DNA of 40,683 nucleotides from Saprospiraceae bacterium (GTDB lineage: Bacteria; Bacteroidota; Bacteroidia; Chitinophagales; Saprospiraceae): assembly GCA_026986005.1 (NCBI GenBank), contig JALSPK010000095.1, positions 1 to 40,683 of the forward strand, in the 5' to 3' direction. The notes beneath the pieces are model-generated. The model had not been told where the DNA came from. It ran no database searches and was given only the letters and a program-made list of their open reading frames with translations. Shown here one piece after another: positions 1 to 8,107 of this stretch; position 1 is the stretch's first letter; each line of letters starts with the position of its first letter. The position numbers and the translations under genes were made by a program.

Positions 1-38
1 TTTGGACAGGAAAAGAATACAATTGTCATTAAAGTCAT
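1..38 (-). CDS. Possible first codons of a gene running off the left edge
   Basis: On the minus strand an ATG at 36-38, with a second in-frame ATG at 27-29, opens a frame reading MTLMTIVFFSCP before the window ends. Starting at the second Met, the 'MTIVFFSCP' pattern resembles the first beta strand of many glycosyltransferases, which would fit the polysaccharide-modifying genes just upstream in the same direction. Only about 12 codons are visible, so this is a guess about a possible next gene of the operon, not an identification. Confidence 0.2.
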   Translation of the reverse strand, partial: MTLMTIVFFSCP

Positions 39-160
39 AAGCTTATTTTGCGGTTGATATTTTTGATGCCAAGATGAACTATATCGTGATATTGGTTATA
101 ATAGAGAGATTATGAGATATATTCAGTATTGAAGTGCCTATTTGTAAAGCCAAACAAACA

Positions 161-1258
161 CTATGTGAAAGCAGCATCTCCGTCACCATCTTGAATAATA
201 GGTTCACTATTGATTATTTTGTCTTTAAACTTTTTTGAAATAAGATAGTTTCTTGATATTTGTTTTTTGAATAAAGCAGGTGAAATTGAATTTTTAATTT
301 TTATAGAGATGGCATCATTATAAAGACTTGCTGTTTTTATTTTCCATTTTACAAGATGAATATTTATAGTCGAAACGACATCTTCTATGTTTTCATAGTA
401 ACAATAAGGCATTTTAAGATTATCATTCCTTTTAGCAAATATGATAAATGCAGTTAATTTACCTTCCATGTTTTTTATTTTCACAGATATAAATTCAAAA
501 GATTTGTCAATTGAAGAAAAGTGATATTTTTCACTTAGGCACTTATCGTCCTTTTTTGTGATAACCCATGGATATGAAAGCAACCAATTCAGTTCACTTT
601 TACTTCTTTTGAATAATTCACTAGTCTGTTTTTCCTTGATAAATTCTTCTGTCTCCGGATCAATTTTATCAATATATTCAAGTTTTAATTCTCCAATTCG
701 TTTATTGTAAAAAAGATATCGTATATCAAAAATCAGATTGAAGAAGTTGTCAAATAGTTTTAGTAATGGTTTTGTTTTTGCAAAAAGAGTATGCTTAGGA
801 GGTAAGATGCTTTGTAAATCAGATCGCATATATAATCTTATTCCTTTTAGTGATGGGATTTCTAAGAATTCACCAATTTTATCATACAATCTTTTTGCAG
901 GAGCTGTAAATTCAGTAAGTAATATATTATTATCCCAAACTTCAAGACTCTTTACTACGAGCTTTTGAGCAATTTTTTTGCCGCGTTGATTTGCATCTAT
1001 ATATATGCAACTCAGCCACCCTATTTTTTGATATTTGTTGTTGAAAAAAATGTAATCGGGTAAAACACCTAAATAACCCACTAGTTTTGAGTTTTCGTAT
1101 GCTAGAAGTAATAAGATGTCTTTCTCTGAAGCACGAGGATTATTTATATGAGAAATAGCCCGGTGAATAGAAATAGGTATGAATTTATCTCTGCCAAATT
1201 CAGTAGAATTAATATAGTTTTTCAGTTGGCTTTTGTTTAATGTCTCTATATTTATCAT
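161..1258 (-). CDS. GNAT-family N-acetyltransferase
   Basis: A 365-residue protein with a GNAT-like acetyl-CoA-binding fold in roughly residues 1-150. The stretch 'LLAYENSKLVGYLGVLP' matches the beta strands that precede the acetyl-CoA site. 'IDANQRGKKIAQKLV' matches motif A (Q/R-x-x-G-x-G/A), with its second glycine replaced by lysine. The remaining 200 residues resemble no domain I can name and may be a second, degenerate acyltransferase half. The start overlaps the stop of the upstream deacetylase gene by ATGA, so the two are translationally coupled. The pairing suggests acylation of a sugar on a surface polysaccharide, but the acceptor is unknown. No signal peptide is visible, so it is probably cytoplasmic. 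Confidence 0.75.
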   Translation of the reverse strand: MINIETLNKSQLKNYINSTEFGRDKFIPISIHRAISHINNPRASEKDILLLLAYENSKLVGYLGVLPDYIFFNNKYQKIGWLSCIYIDANQRGKKIAQKLVVKSLEVWDNNILLTEFTAPAKRLYDKIGEFLEIPSLKGIRLYMRSDLQSILPPKHTLFAKTKPLLKLFDNFFNLIFDIRYLFYNKRIGELKLEYIDKIDPETEEFIKEKQTSELFKRSKSELNWLLSYPWVITKKDDKCLSEKYHFSSIDKSFEFISVKIKNMEGKLTAFIIFAKRNDNLKMPYCYYENIEDVVSTINIHLVKWKIKTASLYNDAISIKIKNSISPALFKKQISRNYLISKKFKDKIINSEPIIQDGDGDAAFT

Positions 1259-2259
1259 TCCCTTTTTATTGTATTATTACCGATTATTTCTTTTGTAATA
1301 TAATACAATAATTCGGAATTTATTATTTCTCTAGCAGTTAATTTTGACATTTCTAAAGGTATTCGTTGATAGTTATTGGTTGCTGAATCTTTTTTTTGAC
1401 CAGCTGTACCAAAGGTGTATTGGATATTCCCATCTAAAGTGATCCTATCAAAAAATTGTTTTGAAACATTGTAATCAGTAAATGGAAATGAAAAGATACG
1501 ATAATTTAAATTAAATCGTGTACAGATATTATCAATACTGTTTATTGTTTGCTTGAGTTGTTGATTTATATCTAAATGTTGATACTCAGGATGATCGAAG
1601 CTATGTGACCCGAAATAAAAACCATCTTCAATAAGTGAATTTATTTGATCTCCTGTCAAATATGGTTTTTGTTTATTGAGATAAGTGGTGAAGTCAAAAC
1701 CAATATCGGAAGCGATCTTATCCAATAGATGTTTATCTTTGTATTTAAGTTGTTGTAAATACTTTATAAAATTACTAGTTTTATATTCATCGCTTTTGAA
1801 AATAGAAGGGGTTTTGATGTATTCTCCAATTAATAAACTGGTTTTGTAGCGATAGAAAAGGTCTTTATTATCAATGAAAGCATCGTTCAGAAAACAGATT
1901 GCGGGTATTCCTTTTTTTAATAAAATAGGAGCAATTATATGATAAAATTCGCTTAATCCATCGTCAAATGACAATAAGAAAGAAGGTTTATTTAGTGGTT
2001 TTTTATTTTTTAAATGAAAATCAAATTGGTAATAACTAATAGGTTGGTAGTATTTTAATAGGAATTCAAGATCTTTTTCAAATTGTTTTGAATTTTTTAT
2101 TTTGTATAGATGGCTTATATGTGGTAATGTCTCGTTTGAAATGCTATGATAAAAAGGAAATATAAGGGCTTGTTTTGAAATCTTTTGTAAAAAGATAGGC
2201 GAAATAAATTTAGAAATTAAGAATGTACTTTTGATAAATATATTTCTGAATCCAGCCAT
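1255..2259 (-). CDS. Polysaccharide deacetylase (NodB-like, CE4) family protein
   Basis: A 334-residue protein with both hallmark CE4 motifs. Motif 1 is 'LSFDDGL' (Asp99 and Asp100: catalytic base and metal ligand). Motif 2 is 'GSHSFDHPEY' (His219 and His223: metal-binding H-S-x-x-H). Between them 'GIPAICFLNDAF' is the usual strand after motif 1. These enzymes remove N- or O-acetyl groups from polysaccharides or lipid-linked sugars. There is a hydrophobic N-terminus but no clear cleavage site, so it may be membrane-associated or cytoplasmic. It is coupled to the GNAT gene by a 4-nt overlap, which suggests paired acyl remodelling of the same glycan. Its first codons overlap, in another frame, the end of a truncated reading frame (2210-2419). 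Confidence 0.88.
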   Translation of the reverse strand: MAGFRNIFIKSTFLISKFISPIFLQKISKQALIFPFYHSISNETLPHISHLYKIKNSKQFEKDLEFLLKYYQPISYYQFDFHLKNKKPLNKPSFLLSFDDGLSEFYHIIAPILLKKGIPAICFLNDAFIDNKDLFYRYKTSLLIGEYIKTPSIFKSDEYKTSNFIKYLQQLKYKDKHLLDKIASDIGFDFTTYLNKQKPYLTGDQINSLIEDGFYFGSHSFDHPEYQHLDINQQLKQTINSIDNICTRFNLNYRIFSFPFTDYNVSKQFFDRITLDGNIQYTFGTAGQKKDSATNNYQRIPLEMSKLTAREIINSELLYYITKEIIGNNTIKRE

Positions 2260-2419
2260 TTTTTTTAGGAATATTTAAAGTAAATCTATAAATATTGTTT
2301 TTGTCATATATACACAACTCTTCAAATACTTTCTTATTGCCATATTGACCTTCATTAGTAATATTTAATAGAAGGCATTTGCCTGAACGATAAGGACGAG
2401 AAAAAATATGATGTATAAT
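2210..2419 (-). pseudogene. Truncated C-terminal fragment of an unidentified gene
   Basis: On the minus strand a frame is open for 69 codons between an in-frame TGA (2420-2422) and TAA (2210-2212), with no ATG in it. The translation looks protein-like, with segments such as 'PYRSGKCLLLNITNEGQ', 'GNKKVFEELCIYDKNN' and 'NGWIQKYIYQKYILNF'. The frame overlaps the first 50 bases of the deacetylase gene in another frame, as coupled operon genes often do. The open stretch ends about 10 bases before a copy of a REP-like repeat at 2433-2454. I read this as the tail of a former upstream operon gene that lost its 5' part. I cannot name the family, and a chance open frame in AT-rich DNA is the main alternative. 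Confidence 0.35.
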
Positions 2420-2432
2420 TCATATAAATAGT

Positions 2433-2454
2433 GATGTAAATTTATTTGCGATAA
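2433..2454. repeat. REP-like motif, partial copy
   Basis: GATGTAAATTTATTTGCGATAA shares GTAAATTTATTTGCGA with the near-palindrome at 2566-2587, about 130 bp away, but has lost the left arm of the inverted repeat. Same orientation as the second copy. Confidence 0.45.
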
Positions 2455-2565
2455 AGTTGTGGTTTTTAAAGTCGGTTTTGAAGTCACTCTATCGCGTGCT
2501 TTCAAGTCCTAACTTACGTCTTTAAAGTTGAAACACTCTTTAAAGAGGTGGCAGTCTTTAAATGG

Positions 2566-2587
2566 TGTCGTAAATTTATTTGCGACA
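2566..2587. repeat. REP-like near-palindrome TGTCG...CGACA
   Basis: A 22-bp imperfect palindrome with outer arms TGTCG and CGACA around an AT-rich centre; 9 of 11 positions pair. The related copy at 2433-2454 makes an interspersed repeat more likely than chance. It could be a REP-type element or a relic of a transposon end. No transposase is visible nearby. Confidence 0.5.
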
Positions 2588-2612
2588 ATGTAGTAGGTTC
2601 TTTGTAGTTGTT

Positions 2613-2788
2613 ATGAAAAAATTGAATTAACTATTAAAGGGATGACATGTCCTAGTTATTCTACTTCAGTAGATAGATTGATAGAGGAGTTAGATGGAAT
2701 AAAATCCAAAAGTAATAGCCATGTTCTAGATATTGGAAAAAAGAATTTGATGAAAAGAGAGGAAGTGAAGGAGCTATTATTGCAATAA
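2613..2788 (+). pseudogene. Heavy-metal-associated (HMA) domain relic, frameshifted
   Basis: In one frame the DNA reads 'KIELTIKGMTCPSYSTSV' followed by 'DRLIEELDGIKSKSNSH' and 'MKREEVKELLLQ' before a TAA at 2786-2788. This follows the order of a copper-chaperone-type HMA domain: beta strand, GMTCxxC loop, helix ending in L-x-G-I, a second beta region, then an 'EEVKE' helix. Two lesions are visible. The second metal-binding Cys of GMTCxxC is Tyr. The natural start ATG at 2613 is one base out of frame because the A-run after it has six A's; a seventh would restore MKKIELTIKGMTC. An internal ATG at 2642 could start only a 48-residue piece lacking the first strand. Probably a dead metallochaperone-like gene. 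Confidence 0.55.
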
Positions 2789-2958
2789 TTTTGACAAATG
2801 AATGATAGAGTATGCAAAAATCAACTATGGTCTGAATACGTGTGAGGAAATTACTTCTCATTTCCGTAAAAAGTAATCGAAAAATGTGAAGTGTTGAATC
2901 CTATCGTCTTATGCTGTCGTAAGACATATAAGAAAGTTGTAAATAGTATTTTTAAATA

Positions 2959-2991
2959 AAGAGAGGTTATTTGTGAAAAACAACCTCTCTT
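2959..2991 (-). terminator. Rho-independent terminator of the citrate synthase gene
   Basis: A perfect 10-bp inverted repeat (AAGAGAGGTT at 2959-2968, AACCTCTCTT at 2982-2991) with a 13-nt loop lies about 45 bp past the citrate synthase stop. On the minus strand the stem is followed by TTTATTTAAAAA, a fair U-tract. Confidence 0.7.
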
Positions 2992-3036
2992 ATAAATGTA
3001 TTTAGTGTCTGTCAATAAAGTGCTTAATTTTTGAAA

Positions 3037-4344
3037 TCAATGAAATTTAATAAATTCTTTTACCCAATCTGAAGTTACTGACTTTGGTCTTTCCAATGCG
3101 AGTCCTAGGGCTCTAGACCAAATTGAAGCTGCTAATACACCTAATGCTCTAGATACTCCAAATAATACTGTATAATACTCGTACTCATTAAATCCATAAT
3201 GTACTAATAGCGCACCTGAATGAGCATCGACATTTGGCCAAGGATTTTTTACTTTTCCTAAACTTTGTAGTATTGGTGGTACTTGCTCGTAAAGTTGCCA
3301 AATGATATTTACTAATTTAGAATCTTTAATATTTCTTTCAGCAAATCTTTTTTGTGCTACAAATCTAGGGTCAGGTCTTCTCAATACTGCATGACCATAA
3401 CCCGGAATAACTCTACCTGAATTTAGTGTATCTTGAATATATTTCTTAATATCTTCATCAGTAGGTTCATCTGTTCCTAGTTGTTCAATCATCTCAAATA
3501 CCCATTTTATCACTTCTTGATTAGCCAATCCATGTAATGGGCCGGCTAGAGCATTAATGCCTGCTGATAGAGAGAAATAAGCATCACTTAGTGTTGAATT
3601 TACAAGGTGTGTAGTATGAGCTGAAGCATTTCCACCTTCGTGATCAGAGTGAATAGTTAGATAAATTCTCATCAATTCTTTAAAGCCTTCCGAATCATTT
3701 CCCAGCATATGAGCAAAGTTTGCACCCCAATCTAATGATGGATCCGGCTCTATTTGCTTCCCGTCATTATATTTGCGGTTGTATATGTAAGCAGCCAAAT
3801 GGGGTAGTGTAGCGACTAGATTCATTGTGTCCTCGTATGTAGGTTCCCAATAGTCATATTTTGACATTCCTTCAGCGTACTTTTTCTTGAATTCTCCATC
3901 ATTACCAAGTGAAAGAATACCCATACTGAACATAGTCATTGGGTGAGAGTCTTTAGGCATTGCATCGATCACATCTTTAGTATGCTGAGGCAGATTAGCT
4001 CTTTTTTGCCATTGTTTTGTCAACCATGAAACATCTTCGTGTTCGGGTAATTCGCCTGTAAGAAGCAACCAAAATAATCCCTCGGGCAAAGGTTCATTAC
4101 CTCCATTTGCAGTAGGTAGTTTCTCTCTAAGTTCAGGAATTGAAAATCCTCTAAATCTAATTCCTTCTATTGGATCTAGAGCAGATGTCTCATAAGTCAT
4201 GGCTTTAAGACCTCTCATTCCACCGTATAGTTGTCTTATCGTCACTTGATCGACAACTTTGTCACCATTTGCCTTGATTAGTTCTTTTATTTCTTGGCCA
4301 AGGGTGGTGGCTTTTTCTTTAAAAATCAGTTTTAATTTATCCAT
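3037..4344 (-). CDS. gltA: Citrate synthase, mitochondrial/eukaryotic type
   Basis: Condenses acetyl-CoA and oxaloacetate to citrate at the entry of the TCA cycle. The 435-residue sequence matches the mitochondrial (Si, dimeric) citrate synthase type more than the E. coli hexameric type. All three catalytic residues are present: His271 in 'GPLHGLANQE', His318 in 'VIPGYGHAVLRR' and Asp373 in 'NVDAHSGALL', almost the same positions as pig citrate synthase (274, 320, 375). 'HSDHEGGNASAHT' and 'RRPDPRF' are also typical. The start codon at 4342-4344 fits the family length. Transcribed alone, with a promoter-like element upstream (4403-4410) and a terminator downstream. No allosteric NADH domain is visible, as expected for this type. 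Confidence 0.96.
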   Translation of the reverse strand: MDKLKLIFKEKATTLGQEIKELIKANGDKVVDQVTIRQLYGGMRGLKAMTYETSALDPIEGIRFRGFSIPELREKLPTANGGNEPLPEGLFWLLLTGELPEHEDVSWLTKQWQKRANLPQHTKDVIDAMPKDSHPMTMFSMGILSLGNDGEFKKKYAEGMSKYDYWEPTYEDTMNLVATLPHLAAYIYNRKYNDGKQIEPDPSLDWGANFAHMLGNDSEGFKELMRIYLTIHSDHEGGNASAHTTHLVNSTLSDAYFSLSAGINALAGPLHGLANQEVIKWVFEMIEQLGTDEPTDEDIKKYIQDTLNSGRVIPGYGHAVLRRPDPRFVAQKRFAERNIKDSKLVNIIWQLYEQVPPILQSLGKVKNPWPNVDAHSGALLVHYGFNEYEYYTVLFGVSRALGVLAASIWSRALGLALERPKSVTSDWVKEFIKFH

Positions 4345-4402
4345 AATATTTTATTTTAAAAAATTTAAATGATGAATTTTAGAATATGTATTAAAGTTTA
4401 AG

Positions 4403-4410
4403 CAAATTTA
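4403..4410 (-). promoter_or_regulatory. Bacteroidota-type -7 element for the citrate synthase gene
   Basis: On the minus strand TAAATTTG fits the Bacteroidota -7 consensus TAnnTTTG, about 60 bp upstream of the citrate synthase start. I see no good TTTG-like -33 element at the usual spacing, so the call rests on the -7 motif and its position. Confidence 0.45.
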
Positions 4411-4592
4411 AGCATTTTAAATGAAAAAATTAACTTAGAGTTAAAGTATACTATTATTTATACGCTTTATTATTTAGGATTATTCTATTTAAGGGTAAAA
4501 AAATTGTAATATTACTTTATATAAAAAAAATATACCGATACAGCAAGAATTATATCATTAAATATCGGATATTTGTGCCCTTAAATATTGTT

Positions 4593-5828
4593 ATGATACA
4601 ATTTGAAAGACATATACTTGATAATGGGCTTGTGATTTTAATGAATATTGATAAAACTACACCTCTTGTAGCTTTTAATATATTGTATAATGTAGGGTCC
4701 AAAAATGAAGAGGAAACTAAGACAGGATTAGCACATTTATTTGAACATTTGATGTTTTCCGGAACAGAATCAGTTCCTGATTTTGATTCTCAAACACAGA
4801 TAGTAGGAGGTGAGAATAACGCGTTTACTAATGCTGATATTACTGATTTTTATATTACTCTGCCTGCGCAGAATATTGAGACGGCCTTTTGGTTGGAATC
4901 AGATAGAATGGTTAATTTGGTTTTAAGTAACGAAAAGTTTGAAAATGAAAAAAGGGTAGTGATAGAGGAGTTTAAAGAGACATCTATAAATGTACCTTAT
5001 GGTGATATGTGGCATCACTTGTCAGGACTAAGTTATAGTAAACACCCATATAAATGGCCTACTATTGGAAAAAAAATCGAACATATTGAAAATTTTACCA
5101 TAGATGATATTTTTCGATATTACAATAATTATTATCATCCTGGAAATGCTGTACTTTCAATAAGTGGAAATTTTGAAAAGGAGAATGTGATTAGATTGGC
5201 AGAAAAGTGGTTTGGTCGTATTTCAAAAACAGGACAATCCGAATTTTATTTTCAGCAGGAGCCGAAGCAAAAATCATCGAAAACTAAGATAATTAACGAA
5301 AATGTACCCTCAAATGCTATATTTATGGCGTTCCATATGAGTGGTAGAAATGACAATAATTATTATGCACAGGACTTGATTTCAGATGTTTTGGGTAGGG
5401 GTAGATCCTCGAGGCTCTATCACAATTTGGTCAAAGATAAAGAGGTGTTTACGGATTTGTACGCTTATGTCACAGGAAATATAGATCCGGGACTATTGAT
5501 AGTAGGGGGTAATTTTGCAGATAAAACTGATAGTGATTTTGCTATTGAGAGTATTCAGAAAGAGCTGAGCTTGATGAAAAACAAACAGGTGAAAAAACAT
5601 GAGCTTAGAAAACAAATAAATAAGATAGAAAACCAAATGGCTTTTTCAGAAATAGGAATTCTGAATAAGGCGATTAATCTAGCCCAATACGAATTGCTCG
5701 GAGATGCAGATCTTATCAATAAGCAAGAGGAGCTGTATGATAAAGTTAATCCTGAAGATATCTTAAGAGAGTCTAAAAAGATACTATTGGAAGATAATTG
5801 TTCTAAGGTGTTATATCTTAAGAGTTAA
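4593..5828 (+). CDS. M16-family zinc metallopeptidase
   Basis: A 411-residue insulinase/processing-peptidase family protein. The inverted zinc motif HxxEH is present as 'HLFEH' (His48, Glu51, His52 counted from the ATG at 4593), and the third zinc ligand is about 75 residues later in 'KRVVIEEFKE'. 'ENNAFTNADITDFYITLP' and 'YYHPGNAVLSISGNF' are typical of active M16 subunits. The length suits a two-domain half of the M16B type. A GTG at 4575 would add six residues, but the ATG giving 'MIQFERHILDNGL' matches the usual M16 N-terminus better. There is no signal peptide, so it is probably cytoplasmic or needs a partner. The next gene follows after 7 bp, so they may be co-transcribed, though no functional link is evident. 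Confidence 0.9.
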   Translation: MIQFERHILDNGLVILMNIDKTTPLVAFNILYNVGSKNEEETKTGLAHLFEHLMFSGTESVPDFDSQTQIVGGENNAFTNADITDFYITLPAQNIETAFWLESDRMVNLVLSNEKFENEKRVVIEEFKETSINVPYGDMWHHLSGLSYSKHPYKWPTIGKKIEHIENFTIDDIFRYYNNYYHPGNAVLSISGNFEKENVIRLAEKWFGRISKTGQSEFYFQQEPKQKSSKTKIINENVPSNAIFMAFHMSGRNDNNYYAQDLISDVLGRGRSSRLYHNLVKDKEVFTDLYAYVTGNIDPGLLIVGGNFADKTDSDFAIESIQKELSLMKNKQVKKHELRKQINKIENQMAFSEIGILNKAINLAQYELLGDADLINKQEELYDKVNPEDILRESKKILLEDNCSKVLYLKS

Positions 5829-5835
5829 TAACATT

Positions 5836-7449
5836 ATGTCTTTAAGAAATAGAATAAATAACATCCCCGTGAAGTATTTTTACTTCTTAGCATTTGGATT
5901 GATAATTCCAGCAATGTTCATCAATTTGGGACTGTTGACTTTTTTGGAGGATGAATCTATTCGTGCATTGGTTGCACTTGAGATGAAGTTTTCAGGCAAT
6001 CTGATTGTTCCGACATTGAATGGGACTTATTATTATTATAAGCCCCCATTGTACAATTGGATAATTCTTGTATTTTACAATTTATTCAATGACGTAAGTC
6101 CTTGGACTGCAAGATTTGTTACAGTCATCAATCTTTTAGCTTTTACGATTACTGTTTTCCTGGTGAATAAGCGGTATTTGAATAAACATCAATCTATTTT
6201 AATAGCATTGGTATTTATAACTTGTGGGCGAATTATTTTTTGGGATTCAATGTTGGCATATATTGATATCTCTTATTCATGGGTAACTTATGTTGAGATT
6301 ATGTCTATATTTATATTTTATAAACAGAAAAAATATTGGCATTTGTTTATAGTAAGTTATGTTCTTATGTCTATTGGCTTTATGATGAAAGGCTATACAT
6401 CGATTGCATTTCAGGGATTGAGTCTAGTTAGTTTTTTTATCTGGAAAAAAGAATTCAAAAGGTTATTTTCATTAGCTAATTTTGTTGGATTAGGGCTGTT
6501 TGTTTTAATAGTCGGCGGATATTATCTGGCATATAGCCAATACAATAGTATCGAAAGGACTTTCAGTCCTCTTTTGGATCAATCTATTAGAAGAACAGCT
6601 ATGCACAAAACGATTGATTTGTGGCAAACAGTAAAGCATATTTTTACCTATCCTTTTGATAATATATACCATTTTTTGCCTTGGTCTTTGATGATTATAA
6701 TGGTATTTAGCAAGAGGAGCATTAGAGCTATTTTAAATAATGAATTTGTGGTATTTAATGCTATTATGTTTATAGTAAACATAAGTGTATATTGGGTTTC
6801 TGTTGAGGTATATCCTAGGTATATCTTAATGCTTGCACCAATGATTTTTACTGTTTATATTTATATGTACGATATTCATTTTAGTGAAAGGACAATCTTG
6901 GTTAGGATTCTAAATGCTTTGTTTTTATTATTGTTTTTGGGGATATTTGTATTTAGCTTTTTACCATATTTTGAAGAAAGAGTATGGTTGAATGAAAATT
7001 ATCTCTTGAAGACGATTTTTCTAAATGTATCAATATTGACTTTAGGTGTTGTCTATTATTTACGAAAAAGAAATAAGTTGATAGTTATTGTATTATTGGT
7101 CTTGGTAGTAAGAGTAGGCTATGATTGGTTTGTCTTGACCGGAAGGAGAAGAGAAAGTCCCGGATTTGATAAACAGGCTATTTCAATAGGCAAGAGATAT
7201 AAAAGTGAAGAGCTATATATCTATAAAAAGTCAAAAATAGATTATACCGCCTCATATTATATAGCAAGAGAAAGGGACAAAATCACAACTAGAAAGTTTA
7301 GTGATTTTATCCCTCAAGAGTATTTTCTATTTGATACATCCCATTACGAACTAGACACTATTAAGTTTGAAATAGTTGAAGAGTTTAGAGAGCGAGAGTT
7401 TGATAGGACAATATTTGTTGTCAAGCCAAAAAGTCATTTTATTGATTAG
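5836..7449 (+). CDS. Multi-pass membrane glycosyltransferase, ArnT/PMT-like (GT39/GT83 type)
   Basis: A 537-residue protein with roughly a dozen hydrophobic segments and a C-terminal soluble tail of about 100 residues. The first extracytoplasmic loop has the acidic cluster 'LEDESIRALVALEM' (Glu38, Asp39, Glu40), then 'GNLIVPTLNGTYYYYKPP' and 'LYNW'. This is the signature of GT-C enzymes that take sugars from polyprenyl-phosphate donors and put them on lipid A or proteins outside the inner membrane. Acceptor and sugar cannot be told from sequence. It sits 7 bp after the M16 gene and its stop codon overlaps that of the convergent SlyD-like gene by 4 nt, leaving no room for a separate terminator. 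Confidence 0.85.
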   Translation: MSLRNRINNIPVKYFYFLAFGLIIPAMFINLGLLTFLEDESIRALVALEMKFSGNLIVPTLNGTYYYYKPPLYNWIILVFYNLFNDVSPWTARFVTVINLLAFTITVFLVNKRYLNKHQSILIALVFITCGRIIFWDSMLAYIDISYSWVTYVEIMSIFIFYKQKKYWHLFIVSYVLMSIGFMMKGYTSIAFQGLSLVSFFIWKKEFKRLFSLANFVGLGLFVLIVGGYYLAYSQYNSIERTFSPLLDQSIRRTAMHKTIDLWQTVKHIFTYPFDNIYHFLPWSLMIIMVFSKRSIRAILNNEFVVFNAIMFIVNISVYWVSVEVYPRYILMLAPMIFTVYIYMYDIHFSERTILVRILNALFLLLFLGIFVFSFLPYFEERVWLNENYLLKTIFLNVSILTLGVVYYLRKRNKLIVIVLLVLVVRVGYDWFVLTGRRRESPGFDKQAISIGKRYKSEELYIYKKSKIDYTASYYIARERDKITTRKFSDFIPQEYFLFDTSHYELDTIKFEIVEEFREREFDRTIFVVKPKSHFID

Positions 7450-7952
7450 TGATGATGGTGTCCTCCGCTATGTACATGACCATGATCTAATTCTTCAGAA
7501 GTTGCATCTCTAAGTTTTAAAATTTCTCCTTTGAAATATAAATCTTTATCAGCCATTGGGTGGTTAAAATCCATTAAAACAGAATCTTCCTTAACTTCTT
7601 TTACCTTTGCGTTTAAGTGACGACCTTGTTGGTCTTGCATAGTCAATACATTACCTACATTGAGCATGCCCTCTTCGATTTTTCCATTTACTTCAAAAGT
7701 AGATTTTGGCAGGTTGATTATATTTTCAGGGTTTGATAGACCATATCCCTCTGCAGCATCAATTTTGAATTTGAAAGTATCACCTTTCTTTAGTCCTTCA
7801 AGATTTTCTTCAAATTTTGGTATCATCATACCCATTCCATAAATGAACTCTAAAGGTTGATTTTCATTTGTTTTTTCAGTAAGTTTACTATCAAAGCCAT
7901 CTGTTCTCAATTCGTAACTTAAGGAGACAACTTTATTTTTTTCAATTTTCAT
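7446..7952 (-). CDS. slyD: FKBP-type peptidyl-prolyl isomerase, SlyD-like
   Basis: A 168-residue protein when begun at the ATG at 7950-7952 ('MKIEKNKVVSLSYELRTDG'). An upstream ATG at 7979 would add a hydrophobic nonapeptide that the family lacks. The FKBP half carries 'LEFIYGMGMMIPKFEENL' and 'GLKKGDTFKFKIDAAEGYG'. The inserted flap (IF) chaperone domain spans about residues 65-135, with 'VLTMQDQQGRHLNAKV' and 'DFNHPMADKDLYFKGEIL'. The tail 'DHGHVHSGGHHHH' is a short metal-binding His cluster like that of SlyD proteins, which bind nickel and assist folding. Cytoplasmic. The stop overlaps the convergent glycosyltransferase stop. Confidence 0.93.
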   Translation of the reverse strand: MKIEKNKVVSLSYELRTDGFDSKLTEKTNENQPLEFIYGMGMMIPKFEENLEGLKKGDTFKFKIDAAEGYGLSNPENIINLPKSTFEVNGKIEEGMLNVGNVLTMQDQQGRHLNAKVKEVKEDSVLMDFNHPMADKDLYFKGEILKLRDATSEELDHGHVHSGGHHHH

Positions 7953-8107
7953 TTGTATTATTTTAATTATAAAGCACAAAGGTAAGTAGATTTATTTTAA
8001 CCTCCATCATAATAAACACTAAATTCAATTTTATTCCTATTTTTTGGAAGCCAAGGCTTTTGCAATATTATTTGAAGTAGAAAGAGTAAAAAATAAACTT
8101 TTTATAA

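Larger units (their letters stand above)
2420..2958. other. Decayed intergenic stretch with relics and small palindromes
   Basis: No intact gene is visible. The stretch holds two copies of a REP-like motif (2433-2454 and 2566-2587), a perfect 12-bp palindrome CTCTTTAAAGAG (2536-2547), several scattered copies of TCTTTAAA, and a frameshifted heavy-metal-associated domain relic (2613-2788). From 2790 to 2958 I see nothing interpretable. It looks like a site where genes have been lost. Confidence 0.5.

Noticed and set aside
2661-2861. 66-residue minus-strand frame with hydrophobic segments
   Set aside because: It is antisense to the HMA-like relic, which has a recognisable domain pattern; no RBS or family resemblance.
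2420-3000. Insertion sequence or prophage remnant
   Set aside because: No transposase or integrase motif in any frame, no paired terminal repeats with target duplication; only short palindromes and gene relics.
8040-8070. Terminator for galE at AAGCC-AA-GGCTT
   Set aside because: The loop would be only 2 nt and there is no U-tract on the minus strand after it.
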